64,000 nucleotides of DNA from Streptomyces ferrugineus (GTDB lineage: Bacteria > Actinomycetota > Actinomycetes > Streptomycetales > Streptomycetaceae). Location: contig NZ_CP063373.1 in assembly GCF_015160855.1 (NCBI RefSeq), positions 9,151,001 to 9,215,000 of the forward strand, read 5' to 3'. Each line of letters starts with the position of its first letter. Position 1 is the first letter of the stretch. Positions 8,038 through 16,440 of the stretch are shown piece by piece. The notes under the pieces are model-generated. The model searched no databases and had not been told where the DNA came from. It saw nothing but the letters and a program-made list of their open reading frames with translations. A program made the position numbers and the translations under genes.

Positions 8038-8520
8038 TCAGACGGTCGGCATGACGCCGAGCAGCAGGCCGGCGGCGACGACGATGTAGGCCATGAGGGA
8101 GACGGTGCCGGTGGCCAGCAGCGTGGCCCCCTTGGGCTGGCGCACCATCTGGTAGGCGATCAGGCCCGGCACGATGAAGCCGAGCGTCTGGTTGCCGTAC
8201 AGCAGCGGGAACTCGATCGAGAGCACGATCATCACCGTGGCCTGCAACAGCACGCCCAGCAGCACCACCGCGGCGAACAGCCGCTTGCCGTAGAGGATCA
8301 CCAGCCGCTGCATGATCTTGGTGCCGCCGTAGGTCAGGGCGGTGACGCCCACCACCATCGCCGCGCGCTGCAGGTCCTCGATGAGGGTGAGCGCCAGCCA
8401 GCCGGGCGTGATCATGCCGCCGGGCGACAGGTTGGTCGTCAGGTAGCACAGCAGCGAGAAGAACAGGCCTATGGCGATGCCCAGGGCGGCCATCTCGGGG
8501 GTCAGGGCAGCGGTGGTCAA
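8038..8520 (-). CDS. capC: Poly-gamma-glutamate biosynthesis membrane protein CapC/PgsC
   Basis: PgsC is the small integral membrane partner of the PGA synthetase. This 160-residue protein is almost entirely hydrophobic, with four to five helices and the family-typical opening EMAALGIAIGLFFSLLCYL followed by TNLSPGGMITPGWLAL. The start is a TTG at 8518-8520 with GGAG 6 nt upstream. It lies 69 nt after capB; the gap carries three GGGTGC units (8545-8562). The length and position after capB match the capBC pair of bacilli. Confidence 0.93.
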   Translation of the reverse strand: MTTAALTPEMAALGIAIGLFFSLLCYLTTNLSPGGMITPGWLALTLIEDLQRAAMVVGVTALTYGGTKIMQRLVILYGKRLFAAVVLLGVLLQATVMIVLSIEFPLLYGNQTLGFIVPGLIAYQMVRQPKGATLLATGTVSLMAYIVVAAGLLLGVMPTV

Positions 8521-8589
8521 CGGGGTCTCCGGACGAAGGGGTACGGGTGCGGGTGCGGGTGCGGGACGGGCGGTGGCCGACGGGCCGGG

Positions 8590-10149
8590 TCAGGCGCGCG
8601 GCGGGTGTCCCCCTCCGTCGTCGTACGGCTGCTGCTCCGGTCCGGCGTCGTAGCCGTAGCCGTACGGCTGCTGCTCATCGGGCCCGTGCGAGGGCTGGCG
8701 CGGGGCACGGAACCACTCCGAGGCCACCGGTTGCCCGCCGTGGCCGTACTGCTGTGCCTCGCCGTGGTACTGGCCCTCGCCGTAGGCACCGGCCGCCCCG
8801 GCGTACGCCCCCGGCGCCTGGGCCGGGATGGTGATCACCGGGATCTCCTGGGTCTGCGAGGCCTGGTACCGCTCCTCGTAGGCCATGGGGTACGAGGCGT
8901 ACGGGTCCAGGCGCTGCGGCTGGTGCGGCGCGGCGGCGACCGTGGCGTCGGCCTCGTCCGTGTCGCTCTCGTCCGCGGGGAGCTCGGCGAGGTACTCCAG
9001 GAGTTCCTCGCCCTGGCCGTGGATGTTGCCGATGGCGACCAGGGAGGAGCCGTCGGACATCCGGCCGAGCAGGGCCGGCATGAACTCGTCCGCCGAGCGG
9101 CGCTCGCCGCCCAGGTCGACGGCGCGGTCCCGCCAGTCGGCGGGGATGGCGTCGATGGCGCTCTTGGACGGGTGGCCGATGACGAAGACATTGTCCGGCC
9201 GCAGATCGGGGATGATCTCGCCCATCTGCCCGTTGCGCTCCACTCGGTCCGGGCGGCAGTTGATCACCACGTTCAGCGGGCGGCGGATCGCGCCGAGGTC
9301 GAGGAGCTGGTTGATGTTCATCAGCGTCGACTCGGGGTCGTTGGCCGCGAACACGTTGGCGAAGGCGAGCCGCCGGCCCTCGGGCGTGACGTACTTCTCC
9401 ACGGACAGCACACCGGGGTCCGGCGGGGCGTCGTACATGCCCTGGAGCGCGACCTTGCGCTCGACGCCGAGCAGGTCGGCCACGACCAGGGCGATGGCGA
9501 CGTTCTCCTTGAAGGTGAACCAGCTGAAGCCGCGCAGCTCCTCGTCGGTGACCGTCTCCGGGTCGGCGTAGACCAACTGGCAGTTCCGGGCGTCCGCCTC
9601 CTCCTGGAGGATGTGGAAGCGCTCCTTCTCGGCGGTGACGCAGATGCCGTCCTCCGGCATCGAGCGGCACAGCGAGCGGGCCACGTCGTCCAGGGTGGGT
9701 CCCATCTCGGCGAGGTGGTCCTCGCGGACGTTGCACAGCACGCCGATCGTCGAGCGGATCAGCTTGCTCTGGTTGACCTCCTGGAGGGCCGGCATGACCG
9801 CCATGCACTCGATGACGAGGGCGTCGGGGCGGTAGGTGGCGGCCCGGCGGACGATGCCGATCTGCTCCACCACGTTGGCGATGCCGAACTTGCGGTAGAC
9901 CGGCTCCTCCGTGGCGTCCGGGTGGATGAAGCGGGCCGCGGTGCCCGTCGTCTTGGCCACGGTGACCAGGTCGCCGCCGCGCAGCGCGCCCGCGCACAGC
10001 CGGGTGATGGAGGACTTGCCGCGGATGCCGTTGACCAGCACCCGGGAGGGGATGGTGTGCAGGGCGGCGTAGTGCCTGCGCTGCTCGATGATGCCCGCGA
10101 TCAGCAGGCTCACCCCGCCGATCAGCAGCACGAAGTAGAGGTACAGCAC
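8590..10149 (-). CDS. capB: Poly-gamma-glutamate synthetase CapB/PgsB with long C-terminal tail
   Basis: PgsB is an ATP-dependent amide ligase of the Mur-ligase fold that joins glutamates through the gamma-carboxyl group. Residues 1-20 form a membrane helix. The ATP loop NGIRGKSSITR is at 40-50. VIECMAVMPALQEVNQSKL, NVREDHLAEMG and NCRPDRVERNG are family signatures. The catalytic part ends near residue 390. The remaining 129 residues are low-complexity, rich in Gln, Tyr, Gly, Pro and Ala, and absent from the roughly 390-400-residue bacillar enzymes. The gene starts 6 nt after the upstream sensor gene, so the two are probably co-translated. The polymer could be gamma-PGA or a related gamma-linked polyamide. 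Confidence 0.95.
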   Translation of the reverse strand: MLYLYFVLLIGGVSLLIAGIIEQRRHYAALHTIPSRVLVNGIRGKSSITRLCAGALRGGDLVTVAKTTGTAARFIHPDATEEPVYRKFGIANVVEQIGIVRRAATYRPDALVIECMAVMPALQEVNQSKLIRSTIGVLCNVREDHLAEMGPTLDDVARSLCRSMPEDGICVTAEKERFHILQEEADARNCQLVYADPETVTDEELRGFSWFTFKENVAIALVVADLLGVERKVALQGMYDAPPDPGVLSVEKYVTPEGRRLAFANVFAANDPESTLMNINQLLDLGAIRRPLNVVINCRPDRVERNGQMGEIIPDLRPDNVFVIGHPSKSAIDAIPADWRDRAVDLGGERRSADEFMPALLGRMSDGSSLVAIGNIHGQGEELLEYLAELPADESDTDEADATVAAAPHQPQRLDPYASYPMAYEERYQASQTQEIPVITIPAQAPGAYAGAAGAYGEGQYHGEAQQYGHGGQPVASEWFRAPRQPSHGPDEQQPYGYGYDAGPEQQPYDDGGGHPPRA

Positions 10150-10155
10150 AGCCGG

Positions 10156-12492
10156 TCACCTTCCTCCGGCGCCGAGCCGGGGCTCGGCACTCCGGCGCGC
10201 CTGGTTCTGCCTGCGGGCCTGCAACTGCTGGCGGACCAGTTCCAGGCTGCGGACGACGGCCCCGACCTCGTCGTGGTAGCGGGGGTACAGCACGGTCTTG
10301 AGGTCGCCGTCGGCCAGCTTCTCGGCGCTGGCCGCGAGGGCGCGCAGCGGCCGGACCACGACCAGGTGGATCCAGCCCAGGCAGACCACGATCAGCGCGA
10401 GCCCGAGCATTCCGGCGAGCACGCTGCGGTCCTCGCGCTCGTACGGGGCGATCTCGAAGTGCTTGGCGTTCTGCCAGCTCACGACGGTCCAGCCGATGTC
10501 GGCGGCCACACCGCCGCCGGAGAAGGGCGCCGCGGCGGCGACGGTGACCGAGCGCCCCTCGCGGATCAGCAGCCCGTTCTCCACAGGGCCCGCGCCGACC
10601 CGCACGCCGCCCGCCCGCACGAGGTCGGTGAGCGAGTCGCGCGGCAGTCCCTCGAAGGCGAGGAAGCCGTCGCTGGCGGCGATCGTCCTGGCCTTGGTGT
10701 CGACCACGCGTACCTCGCCGAGCCCGGGCCGGTTCAGCAGCGAGTTCAGGAACTCCACCCGTACCTCGCCGACCAGGGTCATGCCCTTCTTGTCCGGTAC
10801 GGCGGCCCCGGCCTGGATGACCGGCTTCTTGCCGCCCTCGCCGGCCACCCGGACGAGCGAGGCGCCCGCTTCCCCGGCCTCCTCGCCGGTGCTCCAGTCG
10901 GCGTTCGGCTCGGCACCGGCGCGGGCGAGGACGTCGCCGCCCTCGTCGACGACGTACAGGGAGCCGTAGCGGGTGTGCTTGCGCAGGGCGTCGTCGAGCA
11001 CGCCCGTGGTGGCGTCGGGGTCGTCGGCGTCGATCAGCCGGGAGATGGAGGCGAGGTCGGCCTGGGCCTCGTTGAGGGCTCGGCGCACCCGGTCGGCGAC
11101 GAGGTCGGTGCGGTCGCGCTGGTCGTTGACCATGGTGCTGGGCACGCTCACCGAGGCGTCCGTGCGGTTGAGCAGCAGACCGACCGGCACGCACCACAGC
11201 AACAGCAGCACGGCGGTCAGCGCCAGCGGCACCCGCAGCCCGAGCCGGCCCCTGCGGCCCCGGCCGTCCTTGGCGCTGGTCTCGGCTCCGCCGCCGGAGA
11301 GCTGCGTGCGCAGCCGCTCCAGGGCGGCGCCGATACGGGCGGCCTCGCCCCAGCGGGGTACGGCGACGGGGCGGGTCAGATCGCCGCGGGCCAGCCGGCG
11401 GGACTCCAGGAAGAGCGCCAGCAGGGGGCGCTGCACGGCCATCCACAGCAGGGCCGCCGCCAGCAGTCCGAAGACCACCAGGACGCCGGCCACCACCAGC
11501 CCGTACAGCTCCCGCTCCTGTCCGACGGCCTTCTCCTGCACCACGGGCAGCAGGGCGACGACGGTCAGCCCGAGGCCCGCGCCGACGCTCTGGCGCTGCT
11601 CGGGGTCGGAGGAGGCGAGGGAGGCGTATCCGACGGTGGCGATACGGCCGTTGTAGGTGTCGCCGAGCAGGGTCCCGCTGACGCCGGGGTAGCCGCGGGA
11701 GCCGGGCTCCCGGGCGCTGATGGGGTCCTGCTCGGTCTCCTTGGCGGCCCGGTCGGCGAGCCGAGTCATCTGCTTGCGCAGGTGGTCCAGTTCCTCACGC
11801 GCCGTGTCCGAGGTGAGTGCTTCCGCCTGCGCAAACCCGGCCGTGGCGAGGACCTCGCCGTCCCGGGTCACGACCGCCATGGAGCGGTCGACCCCCAGGT
11901 TCAACGGGGGCACGGCCAGGCTGTTGGACGCGATCAGCAGCTGCTGCGGCCGGTCCTTCCAGTCGAGGACCACCATGGTCATCAGCCGTACGTCACCGGT
12001 CTTCAGCCGCACCATACGGGGCTTCAGCGCGTTCTCGCCGGTGAGGACGTCCCTGTCCAGCCAGGCAAGCGGAATCGATTCGCCACGGGCGGCGAGCACG
12101 GCCCCGCTCTCCAGGTCCAGCACCGTGGTGCCGGTCCACTTCTGATACGTCCGGCTCAGATCCGACAGCACGCGCTCCGGATCCGTAGGCTCTCCGGCCT
12201 TCAACGCGTCCGCCATGCGGTTCAGATCGGTGACCCGCTCGTCGATGGACGCACGCAGCGCAATGGCACCGTCCTGGGCGAAGTACTGCTGCGAGTTCAG
12301 CACCGCCTTGGGCACGGCCGGCTCGCCGGCGGGACCGAGCACCTTGGCAGTCAGCGCGGCCAGGGCCAGGATCAGCAGGCACAGCAGCGCGATCGGCGGT
12401 CGTATACCGCCCAGCAGCGGCATGTCCGCGCGTCTGCGCAGGCGTCGCCGACCGCCCCGTCCGGGACGCGGCGTGCCTTGGGTTGAAGTCAC
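10156..12492 (-). CDS. Tandem sensor-HAMP membrane protein without output domain
   Basis: This 778-residue protein is built as two copies of one module: transmembrane helix, extracytoplasmic sensor region, transmembrane helix, HAMP. The helices are LLCLLILALAALTA, LVVAGVLVVFGLLAAALL, LALTAVLLLLWCVPVGLLL and LAGMLGLALIVVCLGWI. HAMP segments follow helices 2 and 4 (PLLALFLESRRLARGDLTRP and RPLRALAASAEKLADGDL). The outer regions look like Cache-type domains. No histidine kinase, cyclase or methyl-accepting domain follows: the protein ends 30 residues after HAMP2 in a basic tail. The GTG at 12490-12492 is chosen for GAAGGA 8 nt upstream; an ATG at 12565-12567 has no ribosome site. It lies between capA and capB, so it probably senses the envelope and controls or scaffolds polymer synthesis (inference). 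Confidence 0.85.
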   Translation of the reverse strand: MTSTQGTPRPGRGGRRRLRRRADMPLLGGIRPPIALLCLLILALAALTAKVLGPAGEPAVPKAVLNSQQYFAQDGAIALRASIDERVTDLNRMADALKAGEPTDPERVLSDLSRTYQKWTGTTVLDLESGAVLAARGESIPLAWLDRDVLTGENALKPRMVRLKTGDVRLMTMVVLDWKDRPQQLLIASNSLAVPPLNLGVDRSMAVVTRDGEVLATAGFAQAEALTSDTAREELDHLRKQMTRLADRAAKETEQDPISAREPGSRGYPGVSGTLLGDTYNGRIATVGYASLASSDPEQRQSVGAGLGLTVVALLPVVQEKAVGQERELYGLVVAGVLVVFGLLAAALLWMAVQRPLLALFLESRRLARGDLTRPVAVPRWGEAARIGAALERLRTQLSGGGAETSAKDGRGRRGRLGLRVPLALTAVLLLLWCVPVGLLLNRTDASVSVPSTMVNDQRDRTDLVADRVRRALNEAQADLASISRLIDADDPDATTGVLDDALRKHTRYGSLYVVDEGGDVLARAGAEPNADWSTGEEAGEAGASLVRVAGEGGKKPVIQAGAAVPDKKGMTLVGEVRVEFLNSLLNRPGLGEVRVVDTKARTIAASDGFLAFEGLPRDSLTDLVRAGGVRVGAGPVENGLLIREGRSVTVAAAAPFSGGGVAADIGWTVVSWQNAKHFEIAPYEREDRSVLAGMLGLALIVVCLGWIHLVVVRPLRALAASAEKLADGDLKTVLYPRYHDEVGAVVRSLELVRQQLQARRQNQARRSAEPRLGAGGR

Positions 12493-12631
12493 CGGTGGTT
12501 TCCTTCGCCTCTTCCTACTCAGGCGCTCGCAGGAGCCACCGCTGACGCGGCCATGAGACGCCGTCACTTTAAAGGACTGTTAACGCGCGCCGGGGTTGGG
12601 TTCGGAGCGCAACAACTGACTGTGTCTCTCG

Positions 12632-13837
12632 TCACGTCCCCAACGAGAGCTGCTCCAGGCCGTCGCCACCCGGGGCTCCCCGGTTGTAGAGGAACCCGCG
12701 CGTGCGGTCCTCGGCCAGCCGGTAGCGGGCGAGCCGGTCGTCGGACAGCTCGTCGGCGCTGTCGAGCACCTCTTGCACGTCCACCACCCGGTGGTCCTCG
12801 ACCGCGCCCTCAGGGAGGTCCTCGCCGGGCTCCACCTCCGGCGGGATGTCGACCAGCGTGGTCCGATAGCGGGCGCTGACGTCCCAGTCCCCGTCGGTCG
12901 TCTCCCGGAACTCGAACCAGCCGATCGTGCCTTCCTCGGTGAGGCCCGTGGGCACGGAGTGGCGGGCCACGTGGTTACCGAGGCTGTAGGCGACCCAGGT
13001 GCCGTTCACCTTCTGGATCGGCTGCACCACATGGGAGTGGTGCCCGATCACCAGGTCGATCCCGGTCTCCTCGGCGAGCCGTTCCGCCAGCCGCAGCTGC
13101 GGCAGGGTCGGCTCGTTGTAGTGCTCGTTGCCCCAGTGGAGCGACAGGATCACCACCTCGGCACCCTTCTTACGAGCCCGCGCCTCGGCGTCCTTGATCT
13201 CGCCCGTGCTGATCTTGTTGAACGCCCACTTCTGCTTCTCGGGTGTCGGGTGGACGAAGGACTCCCAGGAGAAGGAGAGATGGGCGACCTTGACGCCGTT
13301 GACGTCCCGGATATTGATCTGCTCTGCTTCCTCGGGCGTACGCGCGGACCCGGTGTGGCCGAGGCCCACCTTGTCCATCGTGTCCAGGGTGCGCTTCACG
13401 GCCTTGAGGCCGTGGTCGTAGGTGTGATTGGAGGCCGTCGAGCAGGTGTCGTACCCCACGTCCTTGAGAGTCGTGAGGATCTGCGGTGGAACGAGGAACT
13501 CCGGGTATCCCTCGAAGGGGCCCTTGGGCGTGCCGACCGGAGTCTCCATGTGACAGATGGCCAGATCGGCCTTGCTGATGACCGGCTTCACACCGGCCAT
13601 GAGCGGTCCGAAGTCCAGCCCGGCCTGCCCCTTACCGGTCTTCTTGGCGTCCTTGGCCGCCTGTTCGACCAGCTCGGGGTGGATGAGCACATCACCCGAG
13701 GCGGCGACGGTGAACGAGCGCCCGCCCGGCTTCACCTGCGCCCCGGACGGTTCGGAGGTACAGGCGGCCACCAGGCCGGCCAAAGCCCCCAGAACTGCCA
13801 CCGAGCGACCTATACGGAGAGACTTACGGAATGTCAC
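12632..13837 (-). CDS. capA: Poly-gamma-glutamate biosynthesis protein CapA/PgsA, lipoprotein
   Basis: CapA proteins (PGA_cap family, metallophosphatase-like fold) are needed for PGA export or assembly outside the membrane. The 401-residue product has a lipoprotein signal (RSVAVLGALAGLVAAC, Cys near 26), ASGDVLIHPEL, ICHMETPVG, ASNHTYDHG, LSLHWGNEHY, GHHSHVVQP and VAYSLGNHV, the ordered metal-site motifs of the family. The GTG at 13835-13837 is the likely start. No ribosome site is visible; GAATAT 6 nt before the GTG could be the -10 box of a leaderless transcript. Its 5' end overlaps the divergent lipoprotein gene by 7 bp. It is the first gene of the capA-sensor-capB-capC-NlpC series. Confidence 0.94.
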   Translation of the reverse strand: MTFRKSLRIGRSVAVLGALAGLVAACTSEPSGAQVKPGGRSFTVAASGDVLIHPELVEQAAKDAKKTGKGQAGLDFGPLMAGVKPVISKADLAICHMETPVGTPKGPFEGYPEFLVPPQILTTLKDVGYDTCSTASNHTYDHGLKAVKRTLDTMDKVGLGHTGSARTPEEAEQINIRDVNGVKVAHLSFSWESFVHPTPEKQKWAFNKISTGEIKDAEARARKKGAEVVILSLHWGNEHYNEPTLPQLRLAERLAEETGIDLVIGHHSHVVQPIQKVNGTWVAYSLGNHVARHSVPTGLTEEGTIGWFEFRETTDGDWDVSARYRTTLVDIPPEVEPGEDLPEGAVEDHRVVDVQEVLDSADELSDDRLARYRLAEDRTRGFLYNRGAPGGDGLEQLSLGT

Positions 13838-14817
13838 CGCGCAATATTCACACGCGACCCACAACTCAACAGGTCTCTCCCGTCACAAGACAGTCACGTT
13901 TCGCTCGCATTTTGACTCAAACGGTTTTGATCCTGGCGTTGGCCGGTTGTGACACAACATCCCCCACAGGTCCGGAACATACGGTTCCGCAGGCCCGGGA
14001 ACTCGTGGACCTCCGCAGCCGGATCCTCATGTACACCGCCGGCTTCGAGCCCGACGGCCCTTACACACCACCCGGCGACGACGAACGCGAGCGGCTCGCG
14101 GACGGCGTCGGCCGGCTCCTGGACGGCGACGCGGCTCAGGCGGAGCGCCTGCTCGCCCCGCTCGGCCTGGGCGTCACCCGCCTGACCGACACCGACTCCG
14201 GCCGCCGCTACGACGAGATCGCCGCCCTGCGGCCGAACGGCGAGGCCGCCCGCTGGGGCCGCCTGTATCTGACCGCGGACTCCCCGGTGCGCTGGAACGT
14301 CCAGGTGCCGCACCCGGTCTCCGACCGCGACACCGAGGCACTCGGCGTCCGGCTGCTGGAGGACACCCCCTCGGGCGCCCTCGTCGTCGCCGGCGCCCAC
14401 CGCCGCGCCGGCCGGGGGGACGCCGCGGACGTCGCCCACCGCGAGGACAGCGCCTTCCACTCCATCGTCGTGGAACTCCAGAAGCGCGGGGTGCCCGGTC
14501 TCCAACTGCACGGCTTCGCCGAGTCCTCCGAGCGCCCCTATGAGGCCATCGTCTCCGGCGGCGCGGCGCAGAGCACGTCCGGCGAGGCCACCGCGCTGGC
14601 CGACCGTCTGGAGGCGGACGGTCTGCGGGTCTGCCGAGGCTGGCAGGCGCGCTGCCCGCTGGAGGGCACGGCGAACGTCCAGGGCAGGTCCGCCGAGCGC
14701 CGGCACGCCGGCTTCCTGCACGTGGAACTGGCCCCCGATGCCCGGGACGACGGCCCCGACGCCGACGAGACCTCGGACGCCCTCGCCGACCTCCTCAGGA
14801 CCTGGGCGGACGACTGA
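13831..14817 (+). CDS. Secreted lipoprotein divergent from capA, unknown enzyme family
   Basis: The 328-residue product has a lipobox LALAGC preceded by a basic stretch (RQSRFAR), giving a lipidated Cys at residue 40. The exported domain carries histidine-rich motifs PHPVSDRDTE, VAGAHRR and LQLHGFAE. Their spacing suggests a metal-dependent hydrolase, but I cannot name the family. The ATG at 13831 has GGAGAG 9 nt upstream, so its ribosome site lies inside the capA coding sequence and the two starts overlap. It ends 3 nt before the convergent truA stop. Its place suggests a job on the exported polymer, perhaps a PGA hydrolase; that is a guess from context. Confidence 0.75.
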   Translation: MSPRNIHTRPTTQQVSPVTRQSRFARILTQTVLILALAGCDTTSPTGPEHTVPQARELVDLRSRILMYTAGFEPDGPYTPPGDDERERLADGVGRLLDGDAAQAERLLAPLGLGVTRLTDTDSGRRYDEIAALRPNGEAARWGRLYLTADSPVRWNVQVPHPVSDRDTEALGVRLLEDTPSGALVVAGAHRRAGRGDAADVAHREDSAFHSIVVELQKRGVPGLQLHGFAESSERPYEAIVSGGAAQSTSGEATALADRLEADGLRVCRGWQARCPLEGTANVQGRSAERRHAGFLHVELAPDARDDGPDADETSDALADLLRTWADD

Positions 14818-14820
14818 GGC

Positions 14821-15681
14821 TCAGCAGCAGCCGGCCCGCCCCGGCAACGACCGCCTGTTCCGCGCCTCCTTGTTCCGCGCCGCGAGCAACTCGTCGGCGG
14901 GGTACCCGACCTCTTCGAGCGTCAGCCCGTGCGGCCGTACGACATGCACGGCGGAGTCCCTGACACCGGCGGCGAGCACCTTGCCCGGCCAGTCGACGGG
15001 CCGGTGTCCGTCCCCCACGAACAACAGCGCCCCGATGAGCGAGCGCACCATGTTGTGGCAGAAGGCATCGGCGCGGACGGTCGCGGTGACGATCCCGTCG
15101 TCCCCCCGCTCCAGACTGAGCTCCTGCAGCGTACGGATCGTCGTGGCCCCCTCCCGCCTCTTGCAGTAGGCGGCGAAGTCGTGCTCCCCGAGCAGCCGCC
15201 GCGCGGCCTCGTTCATGGCGTCGACGTCAAGGGGCCAGTCATGCCACAGCACATGACCGCGCAGCAGCGGATCGACCCCGCCCGGATTGTCGGTGACCCG
15301 ATAGGCGTACCGCCGCCACACCGCCGAGAACCGCGCGTTGAACCCACTGGGCGCCTCCCGCAGGGCCCACACCCGGACATCCTTGGGCAGCCGCCCGGCG
15401 AGCCGCTTGAGCAGCTTCTCGTGATGCTCGCGCCAGACGGACTCCGGCAGATCGACATGCGCGACCTGCCCCCGGGCATGCACCCCGGCATCGGTCCGCC
15501 CGGCCACGGTCAGCTCATACGTCGTCCCGCCCGACCGCGTGACGGTCCGCAACGCATCCTCGATCTCCCCCTGCACGGTCCGCTTACCACCGGCCTGCTT
15601 GGCCCACCCGTGGAACTCGGAGCCGTCGTAGGACAGGTCGAGACGGATACGGACGCAACCGGATGCGACTTCATCACTCAC
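14821..15681 (-). CDS. truA: tRNA pseudouridine(38-40) synthase TruA
   Basis: TruA isomerises uridines 38-40 in the tRNA anticodon arm. The 286-residue protein has the fold-defining [16 protein letters not shown], the catalytic Asp64 in [17 protein letters not shown], the RNA-binding [15 protein letters not shown] and the C-terminal [14 protein letters not shown]. It follows rplQ, the common order in actinobacteria, but a terminator-like hairpin lies between them. The C-terminal tail ends [12 protein letters not shown], beyond the conserved core. Confidence 0.97.
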   Translation of the reverse strand: MSDEVASGCVRIRLDLSYDGSEFHGWAKQAGGKRTVQGEIEDALRTVTRSGGTTYELTVAGRTDAGVHARGQVAHVDLPESVWREHHEKLLKRLAGRLPKDVRVWALREAPSGFNARFSAVWRRYAYRVTDNPGGVDPLLRGHVLWHDWPLDVDAMNEAARRLLGEHDFAAYCKRREGATTIRTLQELSLERGDDGIVTATVRADAFCHNMVRSLIGALLFVGDGHRPVDWPGKVLAAGVRDSAVHVVRPHGLTLEEVGYPADELLAARNKEARNRRSLPGRAGCC

Positions 15682-15706
15682 AAGCAGATCCTCTCAGGAA
15701 CACAAA

Positions 15707-15740
15707 GGCGGGCCCGCTCCTGAAAAGGAACGGACCCGCC
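15707..15740 (-). terminator. Terminator after rplQ
   Basis: Arms 15707-15720 and 15727-15740 pair over 14 bp with two G-U pairs in the minus-strand RNA (the same positions would be A-C mismatches on the plus strand), with a 6-nt loop. It ends the infA-rplQ unit. Confidence 0.75.
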
Positions 15741-15848
15741 AACGCCCTAAAGGGGCGCGGGACTGTACTCGATATGCGGCTCCGCCGCGTGTGCGCGACC
15801 GGCCACGACGGCGCCGCAGCCGCAAACCGAACAGCCCCCGGCAGACGC

Positions 15849-16343
15849 TTACGCGTCCTTCGACTCCTCGGCGGGAGCCTCCTCGGCCTTGGTCACATCG
15901 ACCTTGGCCTCAGCGGCAACCTCGGCGTCCTTAGCGGCACGCTTCGTCGCCGCCTCGGCCTCACCCGTGGCCTCCTGCGCGACCGTCAGCGCCTCGACCA
16001 GCTCGATGACAGCCATGGGCGCGTTGTCGCCACGGCGGTTACCGATCTTGGTGATACGGGTGTAACCACCCGGACGGTTCTCGTACCGCGGGCCGATCTC
16101 GGTGAAGAGCGTGTGGACGATGCCCTTGTCCGTGATGACCTGGAGCACCTGACGGCGGTTGTGAAGGTCGCCCTTCTTCGCCTTGGTGATCAGACGCTCG
16201 GCGTACGGCCGCAGACGGCGGGCCTTCGCCTCAGTGGTGGTGATACGGCCGTGCTCGAAGAGGTTCTTCGCGAGGTTCGCGAGGAGCAGCTTCTCGTGCG
16301 CGGCACTGCCGCCCAGACGGGCACCCTTGGTGGGCTTCGGCAT
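15849..16343 (-). CDS. rplQ: 50S ribosomal protein L17 (bL17)
   Basis: L17 sits near the exit tunnel. The 164-residue product starts [24 protein letters not shown] and contains [28 protein letters not shown] split by the family core, ending the conserved part near residue 125. A roughly 40-residue Ala/Glu/Lys-rich tail ([17 protein letters not shown]) is typical of actinobacterial L17. It follows rpoA by 97 nt and closes the alpha operon. Confidence 0.98.
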   Translation of the reverse strand: MPKPTKGARLGGSAAHEKLLLANLAKNLFEHGRITTTEAKARRLRPYAERLITKAKKGDLHNRRQVLQVITDKGIVHTLFTEIGPRYENRPGGYTRITKIGNRRGDNAPMAVIELVEALTVAQEATGEAEAATKRAAKDAEVAAEAKVDVTKAEEAPAEESKDA

Positions 16344-16440
16344 GGTTCTTCTCCTGTGTGTCTGCCCCGGCCGTGTCAGGTACCGGGGTCAGGAACCCGA
16401 TGAGCGGATGCTCACCGGCAAACGACCGATCAAGTACCGA

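Noticed and set aside
6944..8449. 501-codon version of the NlpC gene starting inside capC
   Set aside because: The first 140 residues are an out-of-frame reading of capC. A signal-anchor start at 8020 fits.
8605..12486. Very long plus-strand reading frame of about 1290 codons opposite capB and the sensor gene
   Set aside because: It is the antisense shadow of two strongly supported minus-strand genes. Long empty frames are normal in such GC-rich DNA.
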